NCBI GenBank assembly: GCA_029250685.1
Contig: JAQXEU010000015.1
Span: 1 to 33,290, forward strand
Origin: Polaribacter sp.
GTDB lineage: Bacteria > Bacteroidota > Bacteroidia > Flavobacteriales > Flavobacteriaceae
Direction: 5' to 3'
DNA: 33,290 nucleotides
Shown here: one piece after another, positions 23,300-32,126 of the stretch
Layout of the letters: every line of letters begins with the position of its first letter
Position numbering within the stretch: the stretch's first letter is position 1
The notes under the pieces: generated by a model
Seen by the model: the letters and a program-made list of their open reading frames with translations, nothing else
What the model was told of the DNA's origin: nothing
The model's database searches: none
Translations under genes and position numbers: made by a program

Positions 23300-24057
23300 G
23301 TATTAATTTTTTGTATCATGTGATGCGCTGTCATATCAAATTGTACAGGAACCACAGAAACATAACCATTATTTAATGCCCAAATATCTGTATCTTCTCC
23401 TTTGTCTTTGCAAATAAACTCGCCAGATAACCAATAATATTCTTTTCCGTTTGGACTTGTTCTTTTGTCAAAATTTTCTTGCCAATTACCATTTGCTTGT
23501 CTACAAACTTTAATTCCCTTTATCTCCTTTTCTGGTAAATTTGGAATATTTACATTCAACACTGTGTCGTCCGGAATCTTATTTTTTAAAGCTTCTAAAA
23601 CAATTTCTTTTATGATCTTTTTTGACGCGGTAAAATCTGCATGCCAATTAAAATCTAATAAAGAAAAACCAATTGCTGGAACACCTTCGATCCCTGCTTC
23701 TACTGCAGCACTCATAGTTCCAGAATAAATTACATTTATTGAAGAGTTTGATCCGTGGTTAATTCCAGAAACACATAAATCAGGTTTTCTATTTAAAATA
23801 CTATTTACAGCCATTTTCACACAATCTGCTGGAGTTCCAGAACAACTATATTCTATTTGCGGACCATCGTCAACCGTTATAGAATTACAATGCAACACGT
23901 TATCAACTGTAATTGCATGTCCCATTCCACTTTGCGGACTATCTGGTGCAACTACAAAAACGTCTCCAATTTCGTTCATTACTTCTATTAGAGCTCTTAT
24001 TCCAGGAGCAGTAATTCCATCATCATTTGTAACTAAAATTAAAGGTCTTTCTTTCAT
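23287..24057 (-). CDS. surE: 5'/3'-nucleotidase SurE
   Basis: Divalent-metal-dependent nucleoside monophosphate phosphatase linked to stationary-phase survival, cytoplasmic, 256 residues. The N-terminal LVTNDDGITAPGIRAL holds the metal-binding Asp12-Asp13 pair. DSPQSGMGHAIT and SGINHGSNSSINVIYSGTM complete the active site. It leads the minus-strand operon with the overlapping membrane protein, lpxB and comEC. The ATG at 24057 places the metal site at the usual distance from the N terminus. Confidence 0.95.
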   Translation of the reverse strand: MKERPLILVTNDDGITAPGIRALIEVMNEIGDVFVVAPDSPQSGMGHAITVDNVLHCNSITVDDGPQIEYSCSGTPADCVKMAVNSILNRKPDLCVSGINHGSNSSINVIYSGTMSAAVEAGIEGVPAIGFSLLDFNWHADFTASKKIIKEIVLEALKNKIPDDTVLNVNIPNLPEKEIKGIKVCRQANGNWQENFDKRTSPNGKEYYWLSGEFICKDKGEDTDIWALNNGYVSVVPVQFDMTAHHMIQKINTWDL

Positions 24058-24076
24058 AATTGTGATATATTTATAA

Positions 24077-24084
24077 CAAATGTA
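24077..24084 (-). promoter_or_regulatory. -7 box of the surE operon
   Basis: TACATTTG on the minus strand, exact TAnnTTTG match 20 bp before the surE ATG. No obvious -33 TTG within 17-23 bp. Confidence 0.45.
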
Positions 24085-24165
24085 ATATAATTTTATGGGG
24101 TTTTATGTGTTCTGTTTTTAACATTTTGTAAACAGAATAATAGCTGTTTTTTAAGTAACATTGTA

Positions 24166-24200
24166 TTGATAAAATCATAAAAAAAAGCTAATTAAATTTG
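24166..24200 (+). promoter_or_regulatory. Candidate promoter of the tail-specific protease gene
   Basis: TTG at 24166-24168, 24-bp spacer, and exact -7 TAAATTTG (24193-24200). The spacer is one base longer than the usual range, and the predicted leader is about 75 nt. Confidence 0.4.
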
Positions 24201-24281
24201 TACTATCATTTTTGGTATAATTTTAGTAGTTTGCATTACTTTAAAATTGCAGAAAAAGTTTAAAATACAATTACGAAGAAC

Positions 24282-26402
24282 ATGAAGAGAACTTTTAAAT
24301 TTATAATCCCGTTTATAGCCTTTTTTATACTGCTATCAAGTTTTACAACAAAGCCTATTAAAAATGATCCAGAAAAAGATAAAGTATTAATTTCTGTAAT
24401 TAATTACATGCTTACAAATGGACATTATTTACCTAAAAACTTAGATGATGATTTTTCTGAACATGTTTTTAAAACTTTTATAGAAGGATTAGACCCTTCA
24501 AAAAGATATTTTACACAAAAAGATATTACTGATTTTGCGAAGTACAAATACTCAATTGACAATCAACTTAAAAAAGCAGAATTAGCTTTTTACCATCTAG
24601 TTTATGGCCGATTTACTAAAAAAATTAAATCAGCAAAAAAATATTATGGAGAAATTTTGAAAGAGCCATTCAACTTCAACAAAAGAGAATCAATTAATAT
24701 TGATTATGATGAAATTGCTTTTCCAGAGAACGAAAATGAACTCATTAACAACTGGAGAAAACAGTTAAAACTTAACACTTTAAGTAGAATTCAAGAAAAA
24801 CAAGACTTAGAAGAAAACAAAGCCAAGAATGATAAAAAATTCAAGAAATCATCTTTTAAAACTCTAGAAGCAAACACAAGAAAAGAAGTGCTAAAAAGCA
24901 TGGATGAATTATACATAAGAATTGAAGAATTGGAAAACTCTGATTGGTTTTCTACTTTTTTAAATAGTGTCATTACTGGTTTTGACCCACATTCAACTTA
25001 CATGGCGCCAAAAGTTAAAGAAAGGTTTGATGTTGACATGTCTGGTAAAATTGAAGGAATTGGTGCAAGATTACAAAAAAAAGGAATTTACACACACGTT
25101 TTTGAAGTAGTTTCTGGCGGACCTGCTTGGAAACAAAAAGAACTTGAAGCTGGAGATATTATTTTAAAAGTTGCGCAAGCAGATGAAGAACCTTTAGACA
25201 TTGTTGGAATGCGCTTAGACGACGCCATCAAGTTCATAAAAGGAAAAAAAGGAACAGAGGTTAGACTAACTGTTAAGAAAAAAATTGACAATTCAATTCG
25301 TGTTATTTCTATCACAAGAGACATTGTTCAACTTGGTGAAACATATGTAAAATCTAGTGTTGTAAATAAGGATGGAAAGAAATTTGGGGTAATTAACTTG
25401 CCACAATTCTACATCGATTTTAGCGATAAAAACTTTAGAGATTCTGCAAAAGATATGGAAAAGGAAATTGCAAATCTTAAAAAAGAAAATGTAGAAGGTT
25501 TATTAATCGATTTGAGAAATAATGGTGGTGGTTCTTTAAAAACTGCTATTGAAATTGCTGGATTATTTATTAGTGACGGACCAATTGTTCAAGTAAAATA
25601 TAGAGGAGAAAAACCTAGAGTTCAAAATGATAAAGATTCTAAAATTCAATGGAACGGACCTTTGGTTATTTTAGTAAATGAATTATCTGCATCAGCTTCA
25701 GAAATTTTTGCTGCTGCAATGCAAGATTATAATAGAGCTGTAATCATTGGCGGAAATCAAACGTACGGCAAAGGAACGGTTCAAAATATATTACCAATCA
25801 ACCAGTTTTACCCAGACTACAAAGAAGATTTAGGTTTCTTAAAAATGACTATTCAGAAATTTTATCGTGTAAACGGTGGTTCTACTCAAAAAGAAGGCGT
25901 GTATTCTGATATTGCAATGCCGAGCAGATATAGTTATATGAAAGTTGGAGAAAGAGATTTAGAAGGCGCTTTGGATTGGGATAAAGTTGCAAAAGCAAAT
26001 TACGCTCCTATAGATTCTTACGAAAACTTTAATGCTGTAGTAAACAACAGTAAAGAAAGAATTATGCAAAACCCTGACTTTTCTTTAATCAACGATTATG
26101 CAAAATGGTTGAAAAAAGGGCAAGACGATACAACCTATTCCTTAAACATTAAACAGTTTAAAAAAGAAGAGAAAAAACATAGAAAGGAAGGAGAAAAATT
26201 TAAATCTGTTTTTAAATTTGCTTCTAAATTAAAGTTTGAATCGCCAAAAAGTGAACTTCCATTAATCAAGAAAGAAATTATTAATGGTGATAAAAGAACT
26301 GCTTGGCATCAAAATTTAGCTAAAGATATTTACATTAATGAAGCTTTAAATGTGTTGAGCCAATTAAGAATGAGAAATTTAAATCAGATCATTAAAAACT
26401 AA
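24282..26402 (+). CDS. prc: Tail-specific (C-terminal-processing) protease
   Basis: Periplasmic Ser/Lys-dyad protease of family S41A that degrades proteins marked by C-terminal sequences. The 706-residue protein has a signal peptide (1-20), a long helical N-terminal domain, and a PDZ domain (about 240-345; GIGARLQKKG ... GDIILKV). The protease domain has GLLIDLRNNGGGSL, NELSASASEIFAAAM (nucleophile Ser within 469-473) and TYGKGTVQ (Lys497). The C terminus is the basic DUF3340-like region. It is followed 13 bp later by a thioesterase, probably in one operon. Length and architecture match E. coli Prc rather than the shorter CtpA enzymes. Confidence 0.94.
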   Translation: MKRTFKFIIPFIAFFILLSSFTTKPIKNDPEKDKVLISVINYMLTNGHYLPKNLDDDFSEHVFKTFIEGLDPSKRYFTQKDITDFAKYKYSIDNQLKKAELAFYHLVYGRFTKKIKSAKKYYGEILKEPFNFNKRESINIDYDEIAFPENENELINNWRKQLKLNTLSRIQEKQDLEENKAKNDKKFKKSSFKTLEANTRKEVLKSMDELYIRIEELENSDWFSTFLNSVITGFDPHSTYMAPKVKERFDVDMSGKIEGIGARLQKKGIYTHVFEVVSGGPAWKQKELEAGDIILKVAQADEEPLDIVGMRLDDAIKFIKGKKGTEVRLTVKKKIDNSIRVISITRDIVQLGETYVKSSVVNKDGKKFGVINLPQFYIDFSDKNFRDSAKDMEKEIANLKKENVEGLLIDLRNNGGGSLKTAIEIAGLFISDGPIVQVKYRGEKPRVQNDKDSKIQWNGPLVILVNELSASASEIFAAAMQDYNRAVIIGGNQTYGKGTVQNILPINQFYPDYKEDLGFLKMTIQKFYRVNGGSTQKEGVYSDIAMPSRYSYMKVGERDLEGALDWDKVAKANYAPIDSYENFNAVVNNSKERIMQNPDFSLINDYAKWLKKGQDDTTYSLNIKQFKKEEKKHRKEGEKFKSVFKFASKLKFESPKSELPLIKKEIINGDKRTAWHQNLAKDIYINEALNVLSQLRMRNLNQIIKN

Positions 26403-26415
26403 GGTTTAAATTTTT

Positions 26416-26859
26416 ATGGAATTCAACGTAACATTTAAAACAAAATGGGCAGATTTTGATGCAAACAGACATATGCGTCATACAGCTTATAATGATTATG
26501 CTGCTGAAGTAAGAGTTCGTTATTTTAAAGAACAAGGTTTATCAATCACAGATTTTGCTAAAGAAAATTTAGGTCCAATTTTATTTAAAGAAGAAACCAA
26601 TTTTTATAAAGAAATTCATTTAGGTACTGATATTTCTGTAAACCTTACCTTAAAAGCCTTATCAAAAAACTTAGAACGCTGGAAGTTGCAGCATCAAATT
26701 TTTAACGAAGAAGGAAAACTTGCTGCACAAGTAAATGTGTATGGAGCTTGGATTGATTTACACAAAAGAAAGCTAGCTATTCCTTCAGAAAAATTTAAAG
26801 AATTATTCTCTTCTTTAGAAAAAACTTCTGATTTTGAAGAAATTATCTTAAAAAAGTAA
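26416..26859 (+). CDS. Acyl-CoA thioesterase, hotdog fold
   Basis: A 147-residue single-hotdog protein of the 4-hydroxybenzoyl-CoA thioesterase/YbgC type. TKWADFDANRHMRHTAYNDY near the N terminus contains the catalytic Asp and the Asn-Arg-His pattern of the family. It should hydrolyse acyl-CoA thioesters in the cytoplasm; the chain preference is unknown. It is cotranscribed with prc by spacing, without a clear functional link. Confidence 0.85.
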   Translation: MEFNVTFKTKWADFDANRHMRHTAYNDYAAEVRVRYFKEQGLSITDFAKENLGPILFKEETNFYKEIHLGTDISVNLTLKALSKNLERWKLQHQIFNEEGKLAAQVNVYGAWIDLHKRKLAIPSEKFKELFSSLEKTSDFEEIILKK

Positions 26860-26903
26860 ACGTTAAAAAAATCTTAATATTCTTATCTTAACATAACATC
26901 AAA

Positions 26904-26911
26904 TAGGTTTG
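26904..26911 (+). promoter_or_regulatory. -7 box of the M14 operon
   Basis: TAGGTTTG, exact TAnnTTTG match 59 bp before the ATG at 26971, in the 111-bp gap after the thioesterase gene. The -33 box is not evident. Confidence 0.45.
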
Positions 26912-26970
26912 TATAGAGTTTTCTATATCTTTAAAGCTAATTCTTATAATTAACTTAACCTAACGTTATT

Positions 26971-28596
26971 ATGTTTCACAAAAAACAAGCACTTCCCTTT
27001 TTTCTTGGGATGATTTTTTGCTTTTCTACATTGCAAATTTCGGCACAATCCGATTATAGCAATTACAGCAAACTCACACAGAAAATTAAAAATCTACAAC
27101 GCACAAATTCATCTAGTAGTAAATTAGAAGAACTGACGACAACTGTTGGTGGTCACAAAATTTGGGCATTAACTTTGTCAAAAGGAGATGCAAAAAACAA
27201 ACCAGCTATTGCTATTGTTAGTGGTGTTGATGGTTCTCATATTTTAGGTCCAGAAATGGCCGTAAATATTGCAGAAAATATTTTAAAAAATCATGCAGAT
27301 GTCTTGGAGAAAACTACTTTTTACATTTTCCCGAACATGAGCCCGAATGCTACAGAAAATTACTTTTCTAAGCTAAAGCATTATCAAAACGGAAATGCAA
27401 AAAAAACAGATGATGACAGAGATGGTGAAACAAATGAAGATCCTTTTGAAGATTTAAACAACGATGGTTTAATTACCATGATGCGTGTTGAAGATGTTAC
27501 TGGAGATTACATCAAATTGAAAGAAGACAATAGGATTCTTGTAAAAGCTGACAAAAACAAAGGTCAAACAGGGAAATACAAAATTTTTTCTGAAGGAAAA
27601 GACAATGACAAAGATGGCAAGTTTAATGAAGATGGTAAAGGCGGAATTCAATTCAACAAAAACTTTAGTTATGCCTATAATTACTTTAAACCAGGTGTTG
27701 GAGAACATCCAGTGTCAGAAAAAGAAAATAGAGACTTATTAAGTTTTTTATATGAACAATGGAACATCTTTGCAATTATTACTTTAGGCCCAGAAAATAA
27801 TCTTTCTAGCCCTTTAAAATATAATGCTTCTGGAGCAAGAAAAAGAGTTGTAACAAGTGTTTTAAAACAAGATGCCGCTTTAAACAAATTTTTATCTGGT
27901 AAGTACAATAAAATTACTGGAACAAAAGATGCGCCTGTTTCTAAAGGAAAAGGTGGAGATTTCTTTCAATGGTCTTATTTTCACTTTGGTAAACTAGCAT
28001 TATCAACTCCAGGTTGGTGGGTTCCAAAAGTAAAAGATTCAGCAAAAAAATCTGCAAAAAACAAATTTGTAAATTATTTAAACTGGGCTAAAAAAGAAAA
28101 CATTAGCAATGCATTTGTAGATTGGAAACAAGTAAGTCATCCTGATTTTCCTGGTCAAAAAGTAGAAATTGGAGGAATTGCTCCTTACAAAATGATAAAT
28201 CCACCATTTAAAATGGTTACTGACATCAGTAAAAAACACACAGATTTCATTTTAGAATTAGCTAAAATGCAACCAAATATTACATTACAGAATTTATCAA
28301 CCGAATCTGTTGGAAATGGTTTGACAAGAATTTCTGTTGATGTCCATAATAGCGGAATTTTACCTACACACACGCAAATGGGAAGTCGTTCTAGATGGCT
28401 TCGCAAAATTAAAGTTGAGCTTAAACTGAATAAAAATCAACAAATAATTAGTGGTCAAGAAATCACATTAGTAAATAATATTGATGGAGATAGTAGCCAG
28501 AAATTTTCTTGGTTAATTAAAGGAAAAGGAAATGTTCAATTAGAAGCTGGCACTTCACATACAGGATCAGATTCAGCAACAATCAAATTAAAATAA
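26971..28596 (+). CDS. Exported M14-like protein lacking catalytic residues
   Basis: A 541-residue protein with a signal peptide (1-25), clearly paralogous to the next gene across its M14 carboxypeptidase domain and C-terminal beta domain. Both share DDDRDG, a DINGDGSITMMR-like loop and a second D-rich loop, of calcium-binding type. The zinc site is not conserved: the HxxE pair of the paralogue is HILG here (90-93), the third ligand His is replaced by sequence LGPENN (272-277), and the catalytic Glu region reads STPGWW. The substrate-binding NPDAR is SPNAT. It is therefore a probable pseudoenzyme, perhaps a substrate-binding or partner subunit of the active enzyme encoded 13 bp downstream. 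It is not a pseudogene: the frame is intact and the scaffold conserved. Confidence 0.8.
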   Translation: MFHKKQALPFFLGMIFCFSTLQISAQSDYSNYSKLTQKIKNLQRTNSSSSKLEELTTTVGGHKIWALTLSKGDAKNKPAIAIVSGVDGSHILGPEMAVNIAENILKNHADVLEKTTFYIFPNMSPNATENYFSKLKHYQNGNAKKTDDDRDGETNEDPFEDLNNDGLITMMRVEDVTGDYIKLKEDNRILVKADKNKGQTGKYKIFSEGKDNDKDGKFNEDGKGGIQFNKNFSYAYNYFKPGVGEHPVSEKENRDLLSFLYEQWNIFAIITLGPENNLSSPLKYNASGARKRVVTSVLKQDAALNKFLSGKYNKITGTKDAPVSKGKGGDFFQWSYFHFGKLALSTPGWWVPKVKDSAKKSAKNKFVNYLNWAKKENISNAFVDWKQVSHPDFPGQKVEIGGIAPYKMINPPFKMVTDISKKHTDFILELAKMQPNITLQNLSTESVGNGLTRISVDVHNSGILPTHTQMGSRSRWLRKIKVELKLNKNQQIISGQEITLVNNIDGDSSQKFSWLIKGKGNVQLEAGTSHTGSDSATIKLK

Positions 28597-28609
28597 AAAA
28601 TTAGAAGAC

Positions 28610-30352
28610 ATGAAAATCAATAGAAATATATTAAAATCATTGTTGCTAGTATTTTTATTTCCATTAGCAATTGGTGCACAAAATAGTTCAGAAATTTTTA
28701 GAGCAGCTGGATCACCACACAATCCAAAAGTTCAAATTTCATTTAATAGATATTACACTTCAGAAGGATTAGCTGCTTTAAGTAAAAAGATTGCTGATGC
28801 ACACCCTAATTTAGTAAGAAGACAATCTATCGGTAAATCTGCAAAAGGAAAAGATATCTGGATGCTTGCTGTTACTAATTATAAAAAAGGGCAAGCAGAC
28901 AGAAAACCTGGGTTTTATGTGGATGGAAATATTCATTCAAATGAAATTCAAGGTGGAGAAATCGGAATTTACACAGCTTGGTATTTAACAGAAAATTTTA
29001 ACGACAACGAATACATTACAAATATGTTGAATGATCGTGTTTTTTACATTGTGCCAACCATAAACCCTGATGCTAGAAACGACTTTATGAAAGAACCCAA
29101 TACTGGAAGTAGTCCAAGATCTGGAATGATTGCTTTAGATGATGACAGAGATGGTAAGTTTGATGAAGATGGTTATGATGATATCAATGGTGATGGCTCA
29201 ATTACGATGATGCGTAGAAAAAGTGATCATGGAAATATGATTATTGACCCGCAAGACCCTAGAAAAATGATTCGAATTGGTCCTGATGATGTAGTTACTG
29301 CACAACGTTACGAGTACCTTGGAAATGAAGGAATTGATAATGATGGTGATGGAAGAATCAACGAAGATACACACGGATATTATGACCCAAATAGAGATTG
29401 GGGATGGAAATGGCAGCCAGATTATATTCAACGTGGCGCATACAAACATCCATTTTCTTTACCAGAAACAAGAGCAGTTGCTGATTTTGTTTTAGCGCAT
29501 CCAAATATTGCTGGAGCGCAAAGTTTTCACAATTCAGGTGGAATGATTTTACGCGGACCTGGTGCACAAGAAGACCTAGCAACATATAATAGAGCTGATA
29601 TTCGCATATATGATGCAATTGGAATGAAAGGTCAAAAAATGTTACCTGGTTATCGATACTTAACAGTTTATAAAGATTTATATTCTGTTTTTGGTGGTGA
29701 GCTAGATTGGTTTTATGGTAGTCGTGGAGTTTACACTTTTACAAATGAAATTTTCTCTCAATTTGCCTATTACAAAAAGAATGGAAGAGATAGAAATCAA
29801 CTATATGATTTTGATAAAGAATTATTAATGAATGATGCTTTTACACCTTGGAAAGAATTTAATCATCCTACTTATGGAAAAATTGAAGTAGGTGGATTTA
29901 AGAAAAATATTGGAAGAGCAACACCTGGTTTTATGTTAGAGGAAGAAGCACATAGAAATATGGCATTTACTTTTTATCATGCATATCACATGCCTAATTT
30001 ATCAATTGCTGATATTTCTGAAAAGAAAATGAGCGGTGGTTTAAAAGAAGTTACCGTTACAATTAAAAACGATCGTTTAATGCCAACGCATGCAAGTCAA
30101 GATTTAAAATACAATATTACAAGACCAGATTATGTTAGTATTTCTGGAGTAAATGTTGTTGCTGGAATGATGGTTACCAATGCTGATTTTAATGTAACTC
30201 AAGAGCAGAAAATAAACCCTGCTAAAATGAGAGTTCGTAATATCCCTGGAAATAGTGTTGTAAAAATTCGCTGGATTGTTAAAGGTAATTCAAAATTTAC
30301 AATTAAAGTGGATAGCGCAAAAGGTGGCGTTGTTACAAAAAAGAGTAACTAA
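28610..30352 (+). CDS. Exported M14-family zinc carboxypeptidase
   Basis: Secreted metallopeptidase of 580 residues with a signal peptide (1-24, cleavage near IGAQ). The zinc ligands are His109 and Glu112 (GNIHSNEIQGG) and His307 (SFHNSGG); catalytic Glu380 lies in FTNEIFSQF, and the substrate-binding block is TINPDARND. Two Asp-rich loops, DDDRDGKFDEDGYDDINGDG and IDNDGDGRINED, are inserted in the catalytic domain and resemble calcium-binding DxDxDG motifs. A C-terminal beta domain of about 130 residues follows. It is the second gene of an operon with a catalytically dead paralogue in front and a small exported protein behind. It probably trims peptides from environmental protein; exact specificity is unknown. 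Confidence 0.92.
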   Translation: MKINRNILKSLLLVFLFPLAIGAQNSSEIFRAAGSPHNPKVQISFNRYYTSEGLAALSKKIADAHPNLVRRQSIGKSAKGKDIWMLAVTNYKKGQADRKPGFYVDGNIHSNEIQGGEIGIYTAWYLTENFNDNEYITNMLNDRVFYIVPTINPDARNDFMKEPNTGSSPRSGMIALDDDRDGKFDEDGYDDINGDGSITMMRRKSDHGNMIIDPQDPRKMIRIGPDDVVTAQRYEYLGNEGIDNDGDGRINEDTHGYYDPNRDWGWKWQPDYIQRGAYKHPFSLPETRAVADFVLAHPNIAGAQSFHNSGGMILRGPGAQEDLATYNRADIRIYDAIGMKGQKMLPGYRYLTVYKDLYSVFGGELDWFYGSRGVYTFTNEIFSQFAYYKKNGRDRNQLYDFDKELLMNDAFTPWKEFNHPTYGKIEVGGFKKNIGRATPGFMLEEEAHRNMAFTFYHAYHMPNLSIADISEKKMSGGLKEVTVTIKNDRLMPTHASQDLKYNITRPDYVSISGVNVVAGMMVTNADFNVTQEQKINPAKMRVRNIPGNSVVKIRWIVKGNSKFTIKVDSAKGGVVTKKSN

Positions 30353-30364
30353 AATTTATCTATC

Positions 30365-30802
30365 ATGAAGAAAATATTTTTAGTTTTATTAGTAACAACA
30401 TTTAGTTTTCAAGTCAATGCACAAACTGACAAACAATTGGTTACAAAAGCATGCATGAACTATCTTGAAGGATTTTACGAAGGAAATACTGATAAACTAA
30501 AAGCTTCATTAAAACCCACTTTACACAAATTTGGTTTCTGGAGATCAGATAAGAATAACAAGTATGGCAAAGCAAGTTACATGACTTTTGAAGGTGCTTT
30601 AAAGTTTGCTAAAGATGTGGAGTCTAGAAAAAATTACGCAAAAAAAGGTTCACCTAAGAAAGTAGAAATTTTAGATTTACTTGACAAAATTGCAGCTGTT
30701 AAAGTTACTGCGTATTGGGGTACAGATTATATGCTTTTAGCCAAACAGGACGATGGTCGTTGGATGATTGAACAAGTCATTTGGCAAGGGCCAAATAAAT
30801 AA
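30365..30802 (+). CDS. Exported NTF2/lumazine-binding-like protein
   Basis: A 145-residue protein with a signal peptide (1-19, cleavage near VNAQ). Its core resembles the putative lumazine-binding, SnoaL/NTF2-like family: NYLEGFYEGNTDKLKASLKP at the start and AYWGTDYMLLAKQDDGRWMI at the end of a cone-shaped fold. Binding of a small ligand is possible but no catalytic residues can be pointed to. It ends the M14 operon, 13 bp after the active peptidase, and is followed by a strong terminator. Confidence 0.8.
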   Translation: MKKIFLVLLVTTFSFQVNAQTDKQLVTKACMNYLEGFYEGNTDKLKASLKPTLHKFGFWRSDKNNKYGKASYMTFEGALKFAKDVESRKNYAKKGSPKKVEILDLLDKIAAVKVTAYWGTDYMLLAKQDDGRWMIEQVIWQGPNK

Positions 30803-30806
30803 TAAT

Positions 30807-30839
30807 AAAAAAGCTCCTCAATTTGAGGAGCTTTTTTTA
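30807..30839. terminator. Bidirectional terminator after the M14 operon
   Basis: Fifteen-base arms AAAAAAGCTCCTCAA (30807-30821) and TTGAGGAGCTTTTTT (30823-30837) form a near-perfect hairpin between convergent genes, with U-tracts for both directions. Confidence 0.9.
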
Positions 30840-30843
30840 TGTT

Positions 30844-32082
30844 TTAATACCAACGTTTCTTTTTATTTTTTGACGCTTCAGATTTTCTTCCTTTTCTGTA
30901 TTTACTAGAATTTGGAGATTTATGAACCTCTGGTTTTGCTTGTGGATCTAAAGGATACGGATGGTCTTCAATTACATCTAATTGTTTATTGATCAATTTC
31001 TGAATTGAAATGATATAATCTTTTTCGTCAGCAGAACAGAATGAAAATGCAGAACCATTTTGCCCTGCTCTACCAGTTCTTCCAATTCTATGCACATAGG
31101 TTTCTGATATATTTGGAACATCAAAATTAATAACTGTATCAATATTTTTAACATCAATTCCACGTGCTGCAACATCAGTAGCTATTAGAATATTGATTTC
31201 TCCTTTTTTAAATTTCTGCAATGCTTCTTGACGTAAATCTTGAGATTTATCACCATGAATACTATCTACTTTATAATTATTATTAAGCAGTATTTTCTCT
31301 AATTTATCAACACCATATTTGGTTCTTCTAAAAATGATTAAACTCCCTTTTATTGAGTTTTTAAGCAAATGCATACACAATTCTATTTTTTGTTCTTTTG
31401 GAACATAAAATAATAATTGGTGCACACCTTTTACTGTAGAAGATGTTGGCGTAACTTCAATTTTTATTGGATCTTTTAATATCGTCTTAGCTAATTCAAC
31501 CACTTTATATGGCATAGTTGCAGAAAACAATAATGTTTGTTTCTGTTGATGACATAAGCGATTGATTTTATTAACATCATCAATAAAGCCCATATCTAAC
31601 ATTAAATCAGCTTCATCTAAGACTAAGGTTTCAATAAAATCTAAGTTTACAAAGTCTTGCTTATGTAAATCTAATAATCTTCCTGGTGTAGCTATTAAAA
31701 CATCAACCCCTTTTCTCAACATAACTTTTTGAGGTTCAATAGAAACCCCGCCAAAAACAATTCCAGTTTTTAAACTTGTGTATTTACTATATGTATTAAA
31801 GTTTTCTTCTATTTGCTGAGCTAATTCTCTAGTTGGACTAATAATTAATGCTCTTGTTTTTTTTCCTTTTTTAGAAGCATCTTGTTTATCAAAAAGGCGT
31901 TGTAAAATAGGCAATGCAAACGCAGCAGTTTTACCTGTTCCTGTTTGAGCAGATACAATTACATCTTTATTATCAATAACTAAAGGAATGGTTTTTTCTT
32001 GAACTAAAGTTGGATTTTCATATCCTTTCTCAGCAATTGCTTTAACAATTGGCTTATTTAATCCTAATTCTTTAAACTGCAT
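30844..32082 (-). CDS. DEAD-box RNA helicase, RhlE-like
   Basis: ATP-dependent RNA helicase of 412 residues with the full motif set: Q motif GYENPTLVQEK (20-30), Walker A AQTGTGKT (45-52), PTRELAQQ (83-90), TPGR, DEAD (156-159), SAT, ARGIDV and HRIGRTGR. A short basic C-terminal tail (KYRKGRKSEASKNKKKRWY) probably adds RNA affinity. Such enzymes act in ribosome assembly and RNA turnover, especially in the cold. It is transcribed alone from its own -7 box. RhlE rather than CsdA/DeaD is favoured by the short tail and absence of an RNA-binding domain. Confidence 0.94.
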   Translation of the reverse strand: MQFKELGLNKPIVKAIAEKGYENPTLVQEKTIPLVIDNKDVIVSAQTGTGKTAAFALPILQRLFDKQDASKKGKKTRALIISPTRELAQQIEENFNTYSKYTSLKTGIVFGGVSIEPQKVMLRKGVDVLIATPGRLLDLHKQDFVNLDFIETLVLDEADLMLDMGFIDDVNKINRLCHQQKQTLLFSATMPYKVVELAKTILKDPIKIEVTPTSSTVKGVHQLLFYVPKEQKIELCMHLLKNSIKGSLIIFRRTKYGVDKLEKILLNNNYKVDSIHGDKSQDLRQEALQKFKKGEINILIATDVAARGIDVKNIDTVINFDVPNISETYVHRIGRTGRAGQNGSAFSFCSADEKDYIISIQKLINKQLDVIEDHPYPLDPQAKPEVHKSPNSSKYRKGRKSEASKNKKKRWY

Positions 32083-32100
32083 ATATCTTTAAATAATGCA

Positions 32101-32108
32101 CAAAGATA
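32101..32108 (-). promoter_or_regulatory. -7 box of the DEAD-box helicase gene
   Basis: TATCTTTG on the minus strand, exact TAnnTTTG match 19 bp before the ATG at 32082. It shares 12 identical bases with the box of the pseudouridine synthase gene at 6907. Confidence 0.5.
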
Positions 32109-32126
32109 CTGTAAAAAGTAGTGATA

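Noticed and set aside
26971..28596. Pseudogene call for the first M14-like gene
   Set aside because: The frame is intact over 541 codons with a signal peptide and conserved non-catalytic loops; loss of catalysis fits a retained pseudoenzyme better.
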